The notes beneath the pieces were generated by a model that was not told the DNA's origin, did not search any database, and was given only the letters and a program-made list of their open reading frames with translations. Of a DNA stretch of 64,000 bases, positions 36,985-44,350 are shown one piece after another; within the stretch, counting starts at the first letter, position 1, and every line of letters starts with the position of its first letter. The stretch is taken from NCBI GenBank assembly GCA_050733695.1, contig JBOHTO010000056.1, positions 8,722 through 72,721 on the forward strand, given 5' to 3'. Made by a program: the position numbers and the translations under genes. Origin of the DNA: JBOHTO01 sp050733695. Lineage in GTDB: Bacteria; Gemmatimonadota; Gemmatimonadetes; Gemmatimonadales; Gemmatimonadaceae.

Positions 36985-37501
36985 CCTGCCACTCCCCCTC
37001 CCCCTCCCCCTCCCCGCTCTCGCCGCCGAGCGTCACGCGCCACTGGATGACGATGTCCGTCGCCAGCGATGATCGCACCGAGCAGTACTTCGTGAGCGAG
37101 AGCTCGACCGCACGCTCGGCGTGAACGCGCTCGATCCCTTCGCCCGCGAGCCGGAAGTCCAGTGCGATGCGCAGCAGCCGGCGCGGCGTTCCGGTCGCGC
37201 GCTCCCCCGTCGCCTCTACTTCAAGCGACGATAGCGGCGTCCTGCGTTTCGCCAGGATGTCGACGACATCCACCGCGGCGCAGGCTCCAAGCGCGCTGAG
37301 CACGGAATCCACAGGGCTCTGCGCGCTGGTGCCGCTCCCGTCGAGCCGCGCCTGCGGACCACGCGGCCGCCCGCTGTCGAACCGATGCTCTCCCGCCCAT
37401 GCGACGTGCACGTGCACATCCGGCCGCAGCGGGCCGCCGGCGGTCGTCGCGCCCGGCGAAACCGCCGCCGCCCGTCCATCAGTCCCCGACTCCCGCCTCA
37501 C
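36971..37501 (-). CDS. OsmC/Ohr-family protein
   Basis: 176 residues from GTG 37501, which overlaps the rhodanese stop (GTGA). Core features: [20 protein letters not shown] with the first active-site cysteine, and [20 protein letters not shown] with the second. The pair is expected to reduce organic hydroperoxides, as in OsmC/Ohr enzymes. The first ~30 residues are low-complexity, so translation may start later, and the protein ends in a Gly/Glu repeat. It is cotranscribed with the thiosulfate sulfurtransferase upstream and convergent with the anti-sigma gene. Confidence 0.85.
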   Translation of the reverse strand: MRRESGTDGRAAAVSPGATTAGGPLRPDVHVHVAWAGEHRFDSGRPRGPQARLDGSGTSAQSPVDSVLSALGACAAVDVVDILAKRRTPLSSLEVEATGERATGTPRRLLRIALDFRLAGEGIERVHAERAVELSLTKYCSVRSSLATDIVIQWRVTLGGESGEGEGEGEWQVTPA

Positions 37502-38400
37502 CGCTCCTCGCCCTTCACGATTGGCGCACGCACGCTGTTCCCCCACTCGGTCCAGCTTCCGTCGTAGTTCCGCACGCGGTCGTAGCCGAGCAGGTAGGTG
37601 AGCACGAACCACGTGTGCGACGAACGCTCGCCGATGCGGCAGTACGCGATCACGTCGTCGGCGGGGCGCAGTCCCTGCTCCTTCTCGTAGATCTCGCGCA
37701 GTTCGTTCGCCGGCTTGAAGGTTCCGTCCGCGTTCGCGGCCCGCGCCCAGGGAACGTTGCGCGCGCCCGGGATGTGTCCGCCGCGCATCGCCCCCTCCTG
37801 CGGATAGTCGGGCATGTGCAGCTTCTTCCCCGTGTACTCGTCGGGCGAGCGTACGTCCACGAGCGGGTGGACTGCTCGCAGATGTTCGGTCACATCCGCA
37901 CGGAATGCGCGGATCTCCGCGTCGGAGCGCTCCGGCGCGGCGTAGTTCGTCGCGGAGAAGCTCGGCGCATCCGTGTTCATCGTGCGCCCTTCCGACTCCC
38001 ACTTGGTGCGCCCGCCGTCCAGCACCCTGGCGTTGGTGAAGTCAAACAGCCGGAACACCCAGAACGCGTACGTGGCCCACCAGTTGTTCTTGTCGCCGTA
38101 GAAGACGACCGTGGTCGACTCGTCGATGCCGAGCCGGCGCAACAGCGCCTGAAAGCTCTCCGGCGAGACGTAGTCGCGTACGACGGGATCGTTGAGGTCC
38201 TCGTGCCAGTCCACCTTCTGCGCGCCCGGTATGTGACCGGTGTGGTACAGCAGAACATCCTCATCGCTCTCGATGATGCGTATCGCCGGATCATCGAGAT
38301 GCGCGGCCAGCCAGTCAGTGCTGACGAGCACGTCGGGGTGTGTGTATCCCTTGCGCGCGATCGCGGGGTCAGTCCCCGCCGCAACTCCTGTCGTCATCAT
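37498..38400 (-). CDS. Thiosulfate/3-mercaptopyruvate sulfurtransferase (two-domain rhodanese)
   Basis: 300 residues with an inactive N-terminal rhodanese domain (~20-140: [20 protein letters not shown]) and a catalytic C-terminal one (~160-290) whose active loop is [11 protein letters not shown] with Cys254. The CRIGERS loop is typical of thiosulfate-preferring sulfurtransferases of the CysA/SseA type. It transfers sulfane sulfur to cyanide or other thiophilic acceptors. A strong Shine-Dalgarno (GGAGGAGGAAC) precedes ATG 38400. The stop overlaps the OsmC start, so the pair is an operon with a thiol/sulfur theme. Confidence 0.93.
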   Translation of the reverse strand: MMTTGVAAGTDPAIARKGYTHPDVLVSTDWLAAHLDDPAIRIIESDEDVLLYHTGHIPGAQKVDWHEDLNDPVVRDYVSPESFQALLRRLGIDESTTVVFYGDKNNWWATYAFWVFRLFDFTNARVLDGGRTKWESEGRTMNTDAPSFSATNYAAPERSDAEIRAFRADVTEHLRAVHPLVDVRSPDEYTGKKLHMPDYPQEGAMRGGHIPGARNVPWARAANADGTFKPANELREIYEKEQGLRPADDVIAYCRIGERSSHTWFVLTYLLGYDRVRNYDGSWTEWGNSVRAPIVKGEER

Positions 38401-38489
38401 TGTTCCTCCTCCTTGCCGTTCGAGTGAGGCGCACGCTACGAAGCATAATACCTGTCGTGGCTCGCAGGTTCACAGCATCGATCCCCTGC

Positions 38490-38822
38490 TCACGAAATCC
38501 GCGTTCCATCCGGAACACTGCCGTCGACATCGAGCAACAGCACCGCGCCTGGCTCCGGGACCGCACCCAGCACGAGCACCTCGCTCACGAAGCCCGCGAT
38601 CCGCCGCTCGCCGAGGTTGACCGCAGCCACCACGCGCCGCCCCACGAGTTCCGCGGCCTGGTAGTGCATGGTGAGCTGCGCGCTCGACCGCTTGTGCCCC
38701 AACTCGCTACCGAAGTCGATCACGAGCTTGAGAGCCGGCTTGCGCGCCTCGGGGAAGGGTTCTGCCTGCACCACCGTCCCGACGCGCATGTCGATCCTGC
38801 CAAAATCCTCGATCGTCGCCAT
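38490..38822 (-). CDS. csaA: CsaA-type tRNA-binding-domain protein
   Basis: 110 residues, one tRNA-binding OB-fold (EMAP-II-like): IDMRVGTVVQAEPFPEARKP, LKLVIDFGSELGHKRSSAQL, GRRVVAAVNLGERRIAGF and VLLLDVDGSVPDGTRIS. These match CsaA, a dimeric protein described as a secretion-related chaperone in Bacillus subtilis. It is transcribed divergently from the [2Fe-2S] ferredoxin gene across a 109-base gap. TATCTT ends six bases before its ATG, with no Shine-Dalgarno, suggesting a leaderless mRNA. Confidence 0.92.
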   Translation of the reverse strand: MATIEDFGRIDMRVGTVVQAEPFPEARKPALKLVIDFGSELGHKRSSAQLTMHYQAAELVGRRVVAAVNLGERRIAGFVSEVLVLGAVPEPGAVLLLDVDGSVPDGTRIS

Positions 38823-38828
38823 GCTCCG

Positions 38829-38834
38829 AAGATA
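38829..38834 (-). promoter_or_regulatory. -10-like TATCTT before csaA
   Basis: On the minus strand TATCTT ends six bases before the csaA ATG. The spacing places transcription start at the start codon. Confidence 0.4.
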
Positions 38835-38919
38835 ACCGGCACGCGCCGGGCGGGTGTGGCTGTGCTCCGCGCCGCTCGGGCGCTCGGCAGGCTGCAGTCG
38901 TGTCGCGCCTCGACTGCGC

Positions 38920-38925
38920 TAGCTT
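38920..38925 (+). promoter_or_regulatory. -10-like TAGCTT before the first ferredoxin gene
   Basis: TAGCTT, the same hexamer as in the greA promoter, ends six bases before ATG 38932. A GAGG lies between but too close to the ATG to be a normal Shine-Dalgarno. Confidence 0.4.
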
Positions 38926-38931
38926 ACGAGG

Positions 38932-39249
38932 ATGGGTCAGTATCGCTACCACGTCTTTGTCTGCACCTCCGGCAAGAGCTGCCCGAAGCAGAGTTCGGAA
39001 GACGTGCACAGGATTCTGAAGAAGGCCGTGAAGCGTGCGGGGATCAACGACCGGGTTCGGGTGAATCACGCTGGCTGCATGAATCAGTGTGGCCACGGAC
39101 CAATGGTCGTCGTCTACCCGGACGACGTCTGGTATTCCGCCGTCGACGCCGTGGGCGCGGAGCGGATTGCCACGGAGCACCTCGGCGAGGGGCGCATCGT
39201 CGAGAGCTATCGCTACGTCGCGCCGCCCGGGGACAACAAGCTGGACTGA
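38932..39249 (+). CDS. Thioredoxin-like [2Fe-2S] ferredoxin, copy 1
   Basis: 105 residues. Cysteines 11, 17, 49 and 53 (VCTSGKSC and AGCMNQCG) form the cluster site of the thioredoxin-like ferredoxin family, followed by GPMVVVYPDDVWYSAV. The family includes stand-alone ferredoxins similar to the NuoE domain; they act in electron transfer, with partners here unknown. A second member is encoded at 40161-40490 beyond a hydrolase gene on the opposite strand. Its 3' end overlaps that hydrolase by 37 bases. Confidence 0.9.
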   Translation: MGQYRYHVFVCTSGKSCPKQSSEDVHRILKKAVKRAGINDRVRVNHAGCMNQCGHGPMVVVYPDDVWYSAVDAVGAERIATEHLGEGRIVESYRYVAPPGDNKLD

Positions 39250-40127
39250 TTCTCGTTATCGGTCAGCTCTGTGACGCCTTCGAGCCAGCGCGCTATCTCC
39301 TCGGCGGGCTCTTCCCAACCCGGCTCTCGCACGATGAAATGCCCGTGCTCCGGAAATTCGATGTACGGCGCGCCGTAGCGCTCGGCGAGCGCGCGCCCGA
39401 CGCGCGGTACGACGAAGTGATCGTCGCCTCCGGCGATGACGAGCATGGGACAGCGCACGCGCTCGGGGTCTACCATGACGGCGCCGAGGGATATCTGGCG
39501 GCCGGCTCGCCCGCTGTCCGGCGACAGGCGGGCGTACAGTTCCTCCCACTCGGCCCGCGGCACGCGGTTGAACGTGAGCGCGGCGTGATCGTCGAGACTT
39601 CCCCGCAGCGGCCGGGAGAAGAGCAGCCGGAAGATGTGGCGGAGCTGCTTGCGCACGAGCAGCGGGCTCGCGACGCTGATGCCTCGCGGCGGGGCCGCGC
39701 AGAGCAGCACTGCGGCGCGCACCAGGTTCTCCTCCGCGAGCTTCTGCGCGATGAGTCCGCCCATGGAATGGCCGATGACGACGGGCCTGCTCGCTGCTGG
39801 CGGGCGTGCGAGTGCGGCGGCGGCCTCGCGCGCGTCGGAGATGTAATCGTGGATGGAGACGCGCCCGATGTCCGGAACCGGGCGGCTGCCACAGTGACCG
39901 CGCAGATTCAGCGCCACGCTGGGGTAACCGCGTGCCGCGAACCACTTCTGATACCAGTCGAAGTACCATGCGCCGCCGAGCAGTCCATGAAGGAGGAGGA
40001 TCGGCGGTCTGCTATCCATGGCCGGACTGGTCGTGGAAGCGTGGGGCCGGGGCGGCGGGGGGGGCGGGGGGAGCGGGGGGCGCTCGACCGTCATCGTGAG
40101 TCCGTTCAGCTCGACAACTTCGGCCAT
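39213..40127 (-). CDS. Alpha/beta hydrolase, flanked by two ferredoxin genes
   Basis: 304 residues. Alpha/beta hydrolase landmarks are PILLLHGLLGGAWYFDWYQK, the nucleophile elbow VVIGHSMGGLIAQ, an acid segment VIAGGDDHFVV and a terminal EHGHFIVREPGW histidine. Residues ~15-30 form a proline-rich stretch ([12 protein letters not shown]) encoded by a G-tract that may slip. The downstream in-frame ATG encoding the MDSRPPILLL start is a possible alternative that excludes this tract. Substrate unknown; the motif set fits esterase/epoxide-hydrolase/lactonase-type enzymes equally. It is convergent with ferredoxin 1 and divergent from ferredoxin 2. Confidence 0.88.
   Translation of the reverse strand: MAEVVELNGLTMTVERPPLPPPPPPPRPHASTTSPAMDSRPPILLLHGLLGGAWYFDWYQKWFAARGYPSVALNLRGHCGSRPVPDIGRVSIHDYISDAREAAAALARPPAASRPVVIGHSMGGLIAQKLAEENLVRAAVLLCAAPPRGISVASPLLVRKQLRHIFRLLFSRPLRGSLDDHAALTFNRVPRAEWEELYARLSPDSGRAGRQISLGAVMVDPERVRCPMLVIAGGDDHFVVPRVGRALAERYGAPYIEFPEHGHFIVREPGWEEPAEEIARWLEGVTELTDNENQSSLLSPGGAT
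40043..40080. repeat. Interrupted poly-G tract in the 5' part of the hydrolase gene
   Basis: Runs of 4-8 consecutive G interrupted by single C or A, encoding prolines on the minus strand. Homopolymer slippage here would shift the frame upstream of the alternative ATG, so it could act as a switch or simply be a sequencing risk. Confidence 0.7.
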
Positions 40128-40160
40128 GGCGTCTCCGGTGCGTTATACTGGTGCCGTAAT

Positions 40161-40490
40161 ATGACCTCCCGCACCACGCCTGTGATGGAGCGCTACTCGC
40201 GGCACGTGTTCATATGCACGGGCGCGTTCTGCTCCCCCGAGCGCGGCGGACGCGCGCTGTACGGTGAGCTCGCGACGTTGCTCGAGCGCGAGGGGATGCT
40301 GTTCGGCCCCACCCGCGTCAAGCGCGGCGAGACGCCCTGCCTCGGCGTCTGTGCCGGGGGTCCGATAGTGGTGGTCTATCCGGAGGGAGTGTGGTACGCT
40401 GGCGTTACGCCCGCGCTACTGGAGCGGATCGTCGTGGAGCATCTTGGCGCGGGGCGAGTGGTAGAGGAGGCAGTGTTTCACCGGCTCTGA
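40161..40490 (+). CDS. Thioredoxin-like [2Fe-2S] ferredoxin, copy 2
   Basis: 109 residues from ATG 40161; ATG 40185 is possible. The four cluster cysteines are 19, 24, 60 and 64 (ICTGAFC and PCLGVC), followed by GGPIVVVYPEGVWYAGV, closely paralleling copy 1 at 38932. The spacing between the first two cysteines is one residue shorter than in copy 1. TATACT at 40144-40149 is a plausible -10. Together with copy 1 and the enclosed hydrolase it forms a compact three-gene locus; electron donor and acceptor are unknown. Confidence 0.88.
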   Translation: MTSRTTPVMERYSRHVFICTGAFCSPERGGRALYGELATLLEREGMLFGPTRVKRGETPCLGVCAGGPIVVVYPEGVWYAGVTPALLERIVVEHLGAGRVVEEAVFHRL

Positions 40491-40629
40491 CGCGGGTCGC
40501 CGAGCGCCGCCATCGTCTGAACACAGCTTACAAATAGGATTCCCGCTCACTTGCGAATGCCGACACTGCTGTACTCCCCTTTTTGCGGGCATGCCGACAG
40601 CGGGTGTCGGTCCCGTGCCCGCCCGAGTC

Positions 40630-41472
40630 CTACGCTGCGGCCGGGACAGCCAGCGCACGGAGGCGGTCGACGCGCTCCTCGGTGGGCGGGTGCGTCGAGA
40701 ACAGCCTGCTGAAGCCGCCGCCCCGCGCCGCGAGCGGATTTACCTGCGCTAGTGGCGCCGCCGCCGGAGCAATGTTCATCGGGATCCGGTGCGCCGCGGC
40801 GTCCAGCTTCTGCAGTGCACCCGCGAGCTCGAGCGGCCGTCCCGAGATCTCCGCGCCCACGGCGTCGGCCTTGAACTCGCGCTGCCGGCTTATGGCCATC
40901 TGCACGAGGCCCGCGGCGATCGGCGCGAGGATCGCCATTGCGAGCATCGCGATCGGGCTGCCGCCCTCGTCGTCGCCGCCGAACCAGAGGCCGAACCACG
41001 CGAGATTGCTGATCGCGCCCGCCACGGTTGCGGTGAAGGTCTGCAGGAGCATGTCGTGATTCCTGATATGCGCGAGTTCGTGGGCAATCACGCCCTCGAG
41101 CTCGGACTGGGTCACGAGATCGAGAATCCCCGCGGTCACGCAGACGACCGCGTGCTCCGGATTGCGCCCCGTTGCGAACGCGTTCGGCTGCGCGTGCGGA
41201 GCGATGGCGACGGTGGGCATCGGAAGCCCTGCACGCTGGCGCAGCCGGTCGACCATGCGGTACAGCTCGGGCGCCTCTGCCTCCGTGACCACCCGCGCCT
41301 TGTACATCTTCAGGACCATCTTCGACGAGGCGAAGTACATGACGAAGTTCATGACGCCGGCGAACGCGAGCGCCATGATCATCCCGCTCTGTCCGCCGAA
41401 AGCGAGCCCGATCGCGCCGAACAGTGCCGTGAGCGCGGCGACGAGACCGAATACCTTGACGTTGTTGAACAT
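40630..41472 (-). CDS. htpX: Membrane zinc metalloprotease HtpX (M48)
   Basis: 280 residues from ATG 41472, which follows AGGAGGAGCTGATC. Two N-terminal membrane helices (VFGLVAALTALFGAIGLAFG, GMIMALAFAGVMNFVMYFAS), then the zinc site HELAHIRNHD (His131, Glu132, His135) with the third ligand glutamate expected in REFKADAVGAE; two more membrane segments lie between. HtpX degrades misfolded membrane proteins in concert with FtsH. The family length is normal. It is monocistronic and ends 140 bases from ferredoxin copy 2 in convergent orientation. Confidence 0.95.
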   Translation of the reverse strand: MFNNVKVFGLVAALTALFGAIGLAFGGQSGMIMALAFAGVMNFVMYFASSKMVLKMYKARVVTEAEAPELYRMVDRLRQRAGLPMPTVAIAPHAQPNAFATGRNPEHAVVCVTAGILDLVTQSELEGVIAHELAHIRNHDMLLQTFTATVAGAISNLAWFGLWFGGDDEGGSPIAMLAMAILAPIAAGLVQMAISRQREFKADAVGAEISGRPLELAGALQKLDAAAHRIPMNIAPAAAPLAQVNPLAARGGGFSRLFSTHPPTEERVDRLRALAVPAAA

Positions 41473-41607
41473 GATCAGCTCCTCCTGGGCTGTCGTGAAA
41501 TCTATGGCCCGCGCGGGCGAACTCAAAGCGCCGCGAGCACAGGGTTTGCGACCCGACCCGGCGGCGCCTATGTTCGCACTGTCCTGCCGCAGTCATTAGC
41601 GCGCAAC

Positions 41608-41722
41608 CCGGTAGCTGTGGCACGCATTCATTCTCGCGAAAGCCGGTAGCAGCGGCACCCAGTCATTCCCGCCAAACCCGGTAGCAACGGCACGCAGTTC
41701 TTCCCGCGAAAGCGGGAATCCA
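41608..41722. repeat. Three tandem 35-bp repeats ending in a dRS3-like palindrome
   Basis: Units start with CCGGTAGC at 41608, 41643 and 41678, exactly 35 bases apart, each containing GGCACxCA and a TTCxCGCxxAAx half of the dRS3-like palindrome. The third unit runs into CGGGAATCC, completing TTCCCGCGAAAGCGGGAA (41701-41718). The preceding bases 41582-41607 look like a fourth, worn unit. Confidence 0.85.
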
Positions 41723-41738
41723 TTTTCCGGATGCTCAC

Positions 41739-42053
41739 ATGGCCATCAACCCGCTCGTTCCGCGCCGCCTGCTGATGGGAGCCGCCAGAGACTACCTCAC
41801 CAGCGACATCGGTCCGCGCGAGGGCCCGGACGACCAGCCGCCGCGCCTCACACCACGTGCAATCGAGAACTCACGCATGCCCCGCTCCCGTGACCGGATA
41901 CTCGCCAACATCGACGACATGTACCGTGAGGCGTTCGAGCGCGCCAAGGCGGCCGGCGACGAAGCCCAGATGGCAACGCTCGATTTCGCGTACCGCCGCG
42001 AGCAACTCTACTTCGAGATCCTCCTCGACATCCGCGACGGTTTCAAGCGCTGA
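41739..42053 (+). CDS. Small soluble protein of unknown function
   Basis: 104 residues. The N-terminal half is proline- and arginine-rich (REGPDDQPPRLTPRAIENSR); the second half is a predicted helical hairpin with heptad-like spacing (IDDMYREAFERAKAAGDEAQ, MATLDFAYRREQLYFEILLD). No domain, signal peptide or metal motif is visible. It follows the tandem repeats and precedes the amidohydrolase with a 72-base gap. The helical part suggests a real, perhaps dimerising, protein. Confidence 0.6.
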   Translation: MAINPLVPRRLLMGAARDYLTSDIGPREGPDDQPPRLTPRAIENSRMPRSRDRILANIDDMYREAFERAKAAGDEAQMATLDFAYRREQLYFEILLDIRDGFKR

Positions 42054-42125
42054 CTCACCTCCGTTGTTCCCGCGCCGGGCCGCGGCCGGCGTGAAACCCC
42101 ATCCAGCCACGGGTCCCGTCATCCC

Positions 42126-43808
42126 ATGCGCCTTTCGATTCTGTTGCCGGCCGCCTGCGCTTTCGCCGCTTCACTGCAGGCCGATTGCACGAGCTCCGTT
42201 CCCGATTCCCGCCCCGAAGCGCCACCAGTGACGCTCGCCGTCGTCAACGCTCGTATCTGGACAGGCGATCCCGCGCGTCCCTGGGCCGAGGCCGTAGCGG
42301 TCAGCGGCGACAGAATCACGAGCCTCGGCTCGAGCGCCGCGATCCGCAAGCTCACCGCGAGCGATACTCGCGTCATCGATGCTCGCGGTCAACTGCTCGT
42401 CCCCGGCTTCATCGATTCGCACATCCATATTGTCGACGGTGGCTTTCGTCTCGCGTCCGTGCAGCTCCGCGACGCCGCCACTCCCGAGGAGTTCACCGGC
42501 CGCATCGGGGCGTTCGCACGCACCGTACCGGCCGGCACGTGGATCACCGGCGGCGACTGGGATCACGAGAACTGGGGCGGCGAGCTGCCGCGCCGCGACT
42601 GGATCGACTCCGTGACGCCCGACAATCCCGTGTGGGTCGCCCGTCTCGACGGCCACATGGCGCTCGCGAACAGCGCCGCCCTCGAGGCGGCGGGCGTCAC
42701 GATGCCGGCCGCCGACGTGGCGGGTGGCGAGATCGTTCGCGACGCCTCGGGCCGGCCGAGCGGCGTCTTCAAGGACAACGCGATGTCGCTCGTCGGGCGC
42801 GCCGAGCCGGCAGTTTCAGCGGTGATGGAGGACCGCGCGCTCGATGCTGCCATGCGCTACGTCGCGGAGCAGGGCGTGACTTCGGTGCACAACATGGGCT
42901 CGTGGAACGATCTCGCCGTGTTCCGCCGAGCACATGACGATGGGCGGCTGATCACGCGAATCTACTCGGCCGTTCCGCTCGCCACGTGGGAGCGGGTGCG
43001 CGACAGCGTTGCCGCCAGGGGCCGCGGCGATGATTGGCTCCGGATCGGCGGGCTCAAGGCGTTCGTCGACGGATCGCTCGGCTCACACACGGCGGCGTTC
43101 CACGAGCCGTTCACCGATGCACCGGATGACTCGGGACTGCTCGTTACCGAGCCGGAGGATCTGTATCGGTGGACATCGGGCGCCGACGCCGCAGGACTGC
43201 ACGTGCTGGTGCACGCGATCGGCGATCGTGCGATCGGTTTGCAGCTCGACATCTTCGACCGCGTGGCGCGCGAGAACGGCGAGCGCGACCGCCGCTTCCG
43301 CATCGAGCACGCGCAGCACATCGCCCCGCCGGACATCGCGCGCTTCGCCGAGCTGGACGTCATCGCCAGCATGCAGCCGTATCATGCGATCGACGACGGA
43401 CGCTGGGCGGAGCGAGTGATCGGGCCGGAGCGGATCGCGACCACGTATGCCTTCCGCTCGCTGCTGGACGCGGGCGCGCGCGTCGCGTTCGGGAGCGACT
43501 GGTTCGTCGCGCCTCCCACACCGCTCGAGGGGATCTACGCGGCCGTAACCCGGCGTACACTCGACGGCGAGAATCCGGACGGTTGGGTGCCGGAGCAGAA
43601 GATCACGGTCGAGGAGGCATTGCGGGGTTACACGATCGACGCCGCCCATGCATCGTTCGAAGAAGGGCAGAAGGGGTCGATCGAGCGCGGCAAGCTGGCC
43701 GATTTCGTGCTGATCGATCGGGACATCACCCGGATTCCGGCGCCGGAGATCCGGGACGCGCGCGTTGTCCTCACGGTTGTGGGGGGACGCGTGATACACG
43801 AGCGATAG
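42126..43808 (+). CDS. Exported YtcJ-like amidohydrolase
   Basis: 560 residues with an N-terminal signal sequence (LLPAACAFAASLQADC), possibly a lipoprotein. The amidohydrolase/YtcJ domain shows the metal motif FIDSHIHIVDGG (His99, His101), the conserved GGDWDHENWGG and LDGHMALANSAAL segments, HNMGSWND, VHAIGDRA, RIEHAQHIAP and the VAFGSDWFVAPPTPLEG aspartate. These enzymes hydrolyse amide or ester bonds of small cyclic or aryl substrates; the natural substrate is generally unknown. The next gene, a lipoprotein, begins nine bases downstream. Confidence 0.92.
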   Translation: MRLSILLPAACAFAASLQADCTSSVPDSRPEAPPVTLAVVNARIWTGDPARPWAEAVAVSGDRITSLGSSAAIRKLTASDTRVIDARGQLLVPGFIDSHIHIVDGGFRLASVQLRDAATPEEFTGRIGAFARTVPAGTWITGGDWDHENWGGELPRRDWIDSVTPDNPVWVARLDGHMALANSAALEAAGVTMPAADVAGGEIVRDASGRPSGVFKDNAMSLVGRAEPAVSAVMEDRALDAAMRYVAEQGVTSVHNMGSWNDLAVFRRAHDDGRLITRIYSAVPLATWERVRDSVAARGRGDDWLRIGGLKAFVDGSLGSHTAAFHEPFTDAPDDSGLLVTEPEDLYRWTSGADAAGLHVLVHAIGDRAIGLQLDIFDRVARENGERDRRFRIEHAQHIAPPDIARFAELDVIASMQPYHAIDDGRWAERVIGPERIATTYAFRSLLDAGARVAFGSDWFVAPPTPLEGIYAAVTRRTLDGENPDGWVPEQKITVEEALRGYTIDAAHASFEEGQKGSIERGKLADFVLIDRDITRIPAPEIRDARVVLTVVGGRVIHER

Positions 43809-43817
43809 GAGGGGCGA

Positions 43818-44222
43818 ATGGCGAGAACGAGTGTCAGGGAGACGGTACGGCTGTTCGCGGCGATGGCCGCGCTGGCAGTGGGAGGCTGCTCGGTGTTGCA
43901 GGAACCCGATCCGCCGATAACGAAGACGGAGCTCGACCGCATGAAGTCGGAGGCGCGCGCGCTCGCGAACCCGTCCGGCTGTGAGAGCTCGGGCCAGTGC
44001 GCGAGCGCACCGATGGGGGCGAAGCCGTGCGGTGGGCCATGGGAGTACGTCGTCTACTGCCCGCTCACGACCGACACCGCGGCGCTGTTCCGCGCACTCG
44101 AAGCCGTCGAGAAAGCCGAACGCGAGTACAATGAAACGAGCGGCGTTGTTTCCGATTGCATGTTCGTCACGCCTCCCGATATCGAGATCGTCGGCGGCAA
44201 CTGCCGCGCCGTCGCACCGTAG
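43818..44222 (+). CDS. Small cysteine-rich lipoprotein
   Basis: 134 residues. Signal peptide with lipobox LAVGGC (Cys24), so a membrane-anchored lipoprotein. The mature part has at least seven further cysteines (SGCESSGQCASAPMGAKPCGG, VVYCPL, SDCMFV, GNCRAV), suggesting disulfide-bonded periplasmic folding. No family was recognised. It starts nine bases after the amidohydrolase stop and is probably cotranscribed with it. Confidence 0.75.
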   Translation: MARTSVRETVRLFAAMAALAVGGCSVLQEPDPPITKTELDRMKSEARALANPSGCESSGQCASAPMGAKPCGGPWEYVVYCPLTTDTAALFRALEAVEKAEREYNETSGVVSDCMFVTPPDIEIVGGNCRAVAP

Positions 44223-44350
44223 CGAGCGGTCAGATCGCGGCCGCGCCTGATCCGCGGATAGCAGGCGCGGCTGTCATGCGGTAGGTTGTCCGGGCCGCGG
44301 GGCGGGGAGCGCTCGTCCGTTGCGGCCACAACCCGCACCCGAATTCCGCC

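Noticed and set aside
38340..40160. Long in-frame extension upstream of ferredoxin copy 2
   Set aside because: It is antisense to csaA and the hydrolase; the ferredoxin starts at 40161.
41582..41722. Possible CRISPR array at the 35-bp repeats
   Set aside because: The units are contiguous with no unique spacers and there are no cas genes nearby; it is a tandem repeat.
42126..42220. Possible upstream extension or second start for the amidohydrolase
   Set aside because: The ATG at 42126 opens directly onto a signal sequence, so no change is needed.
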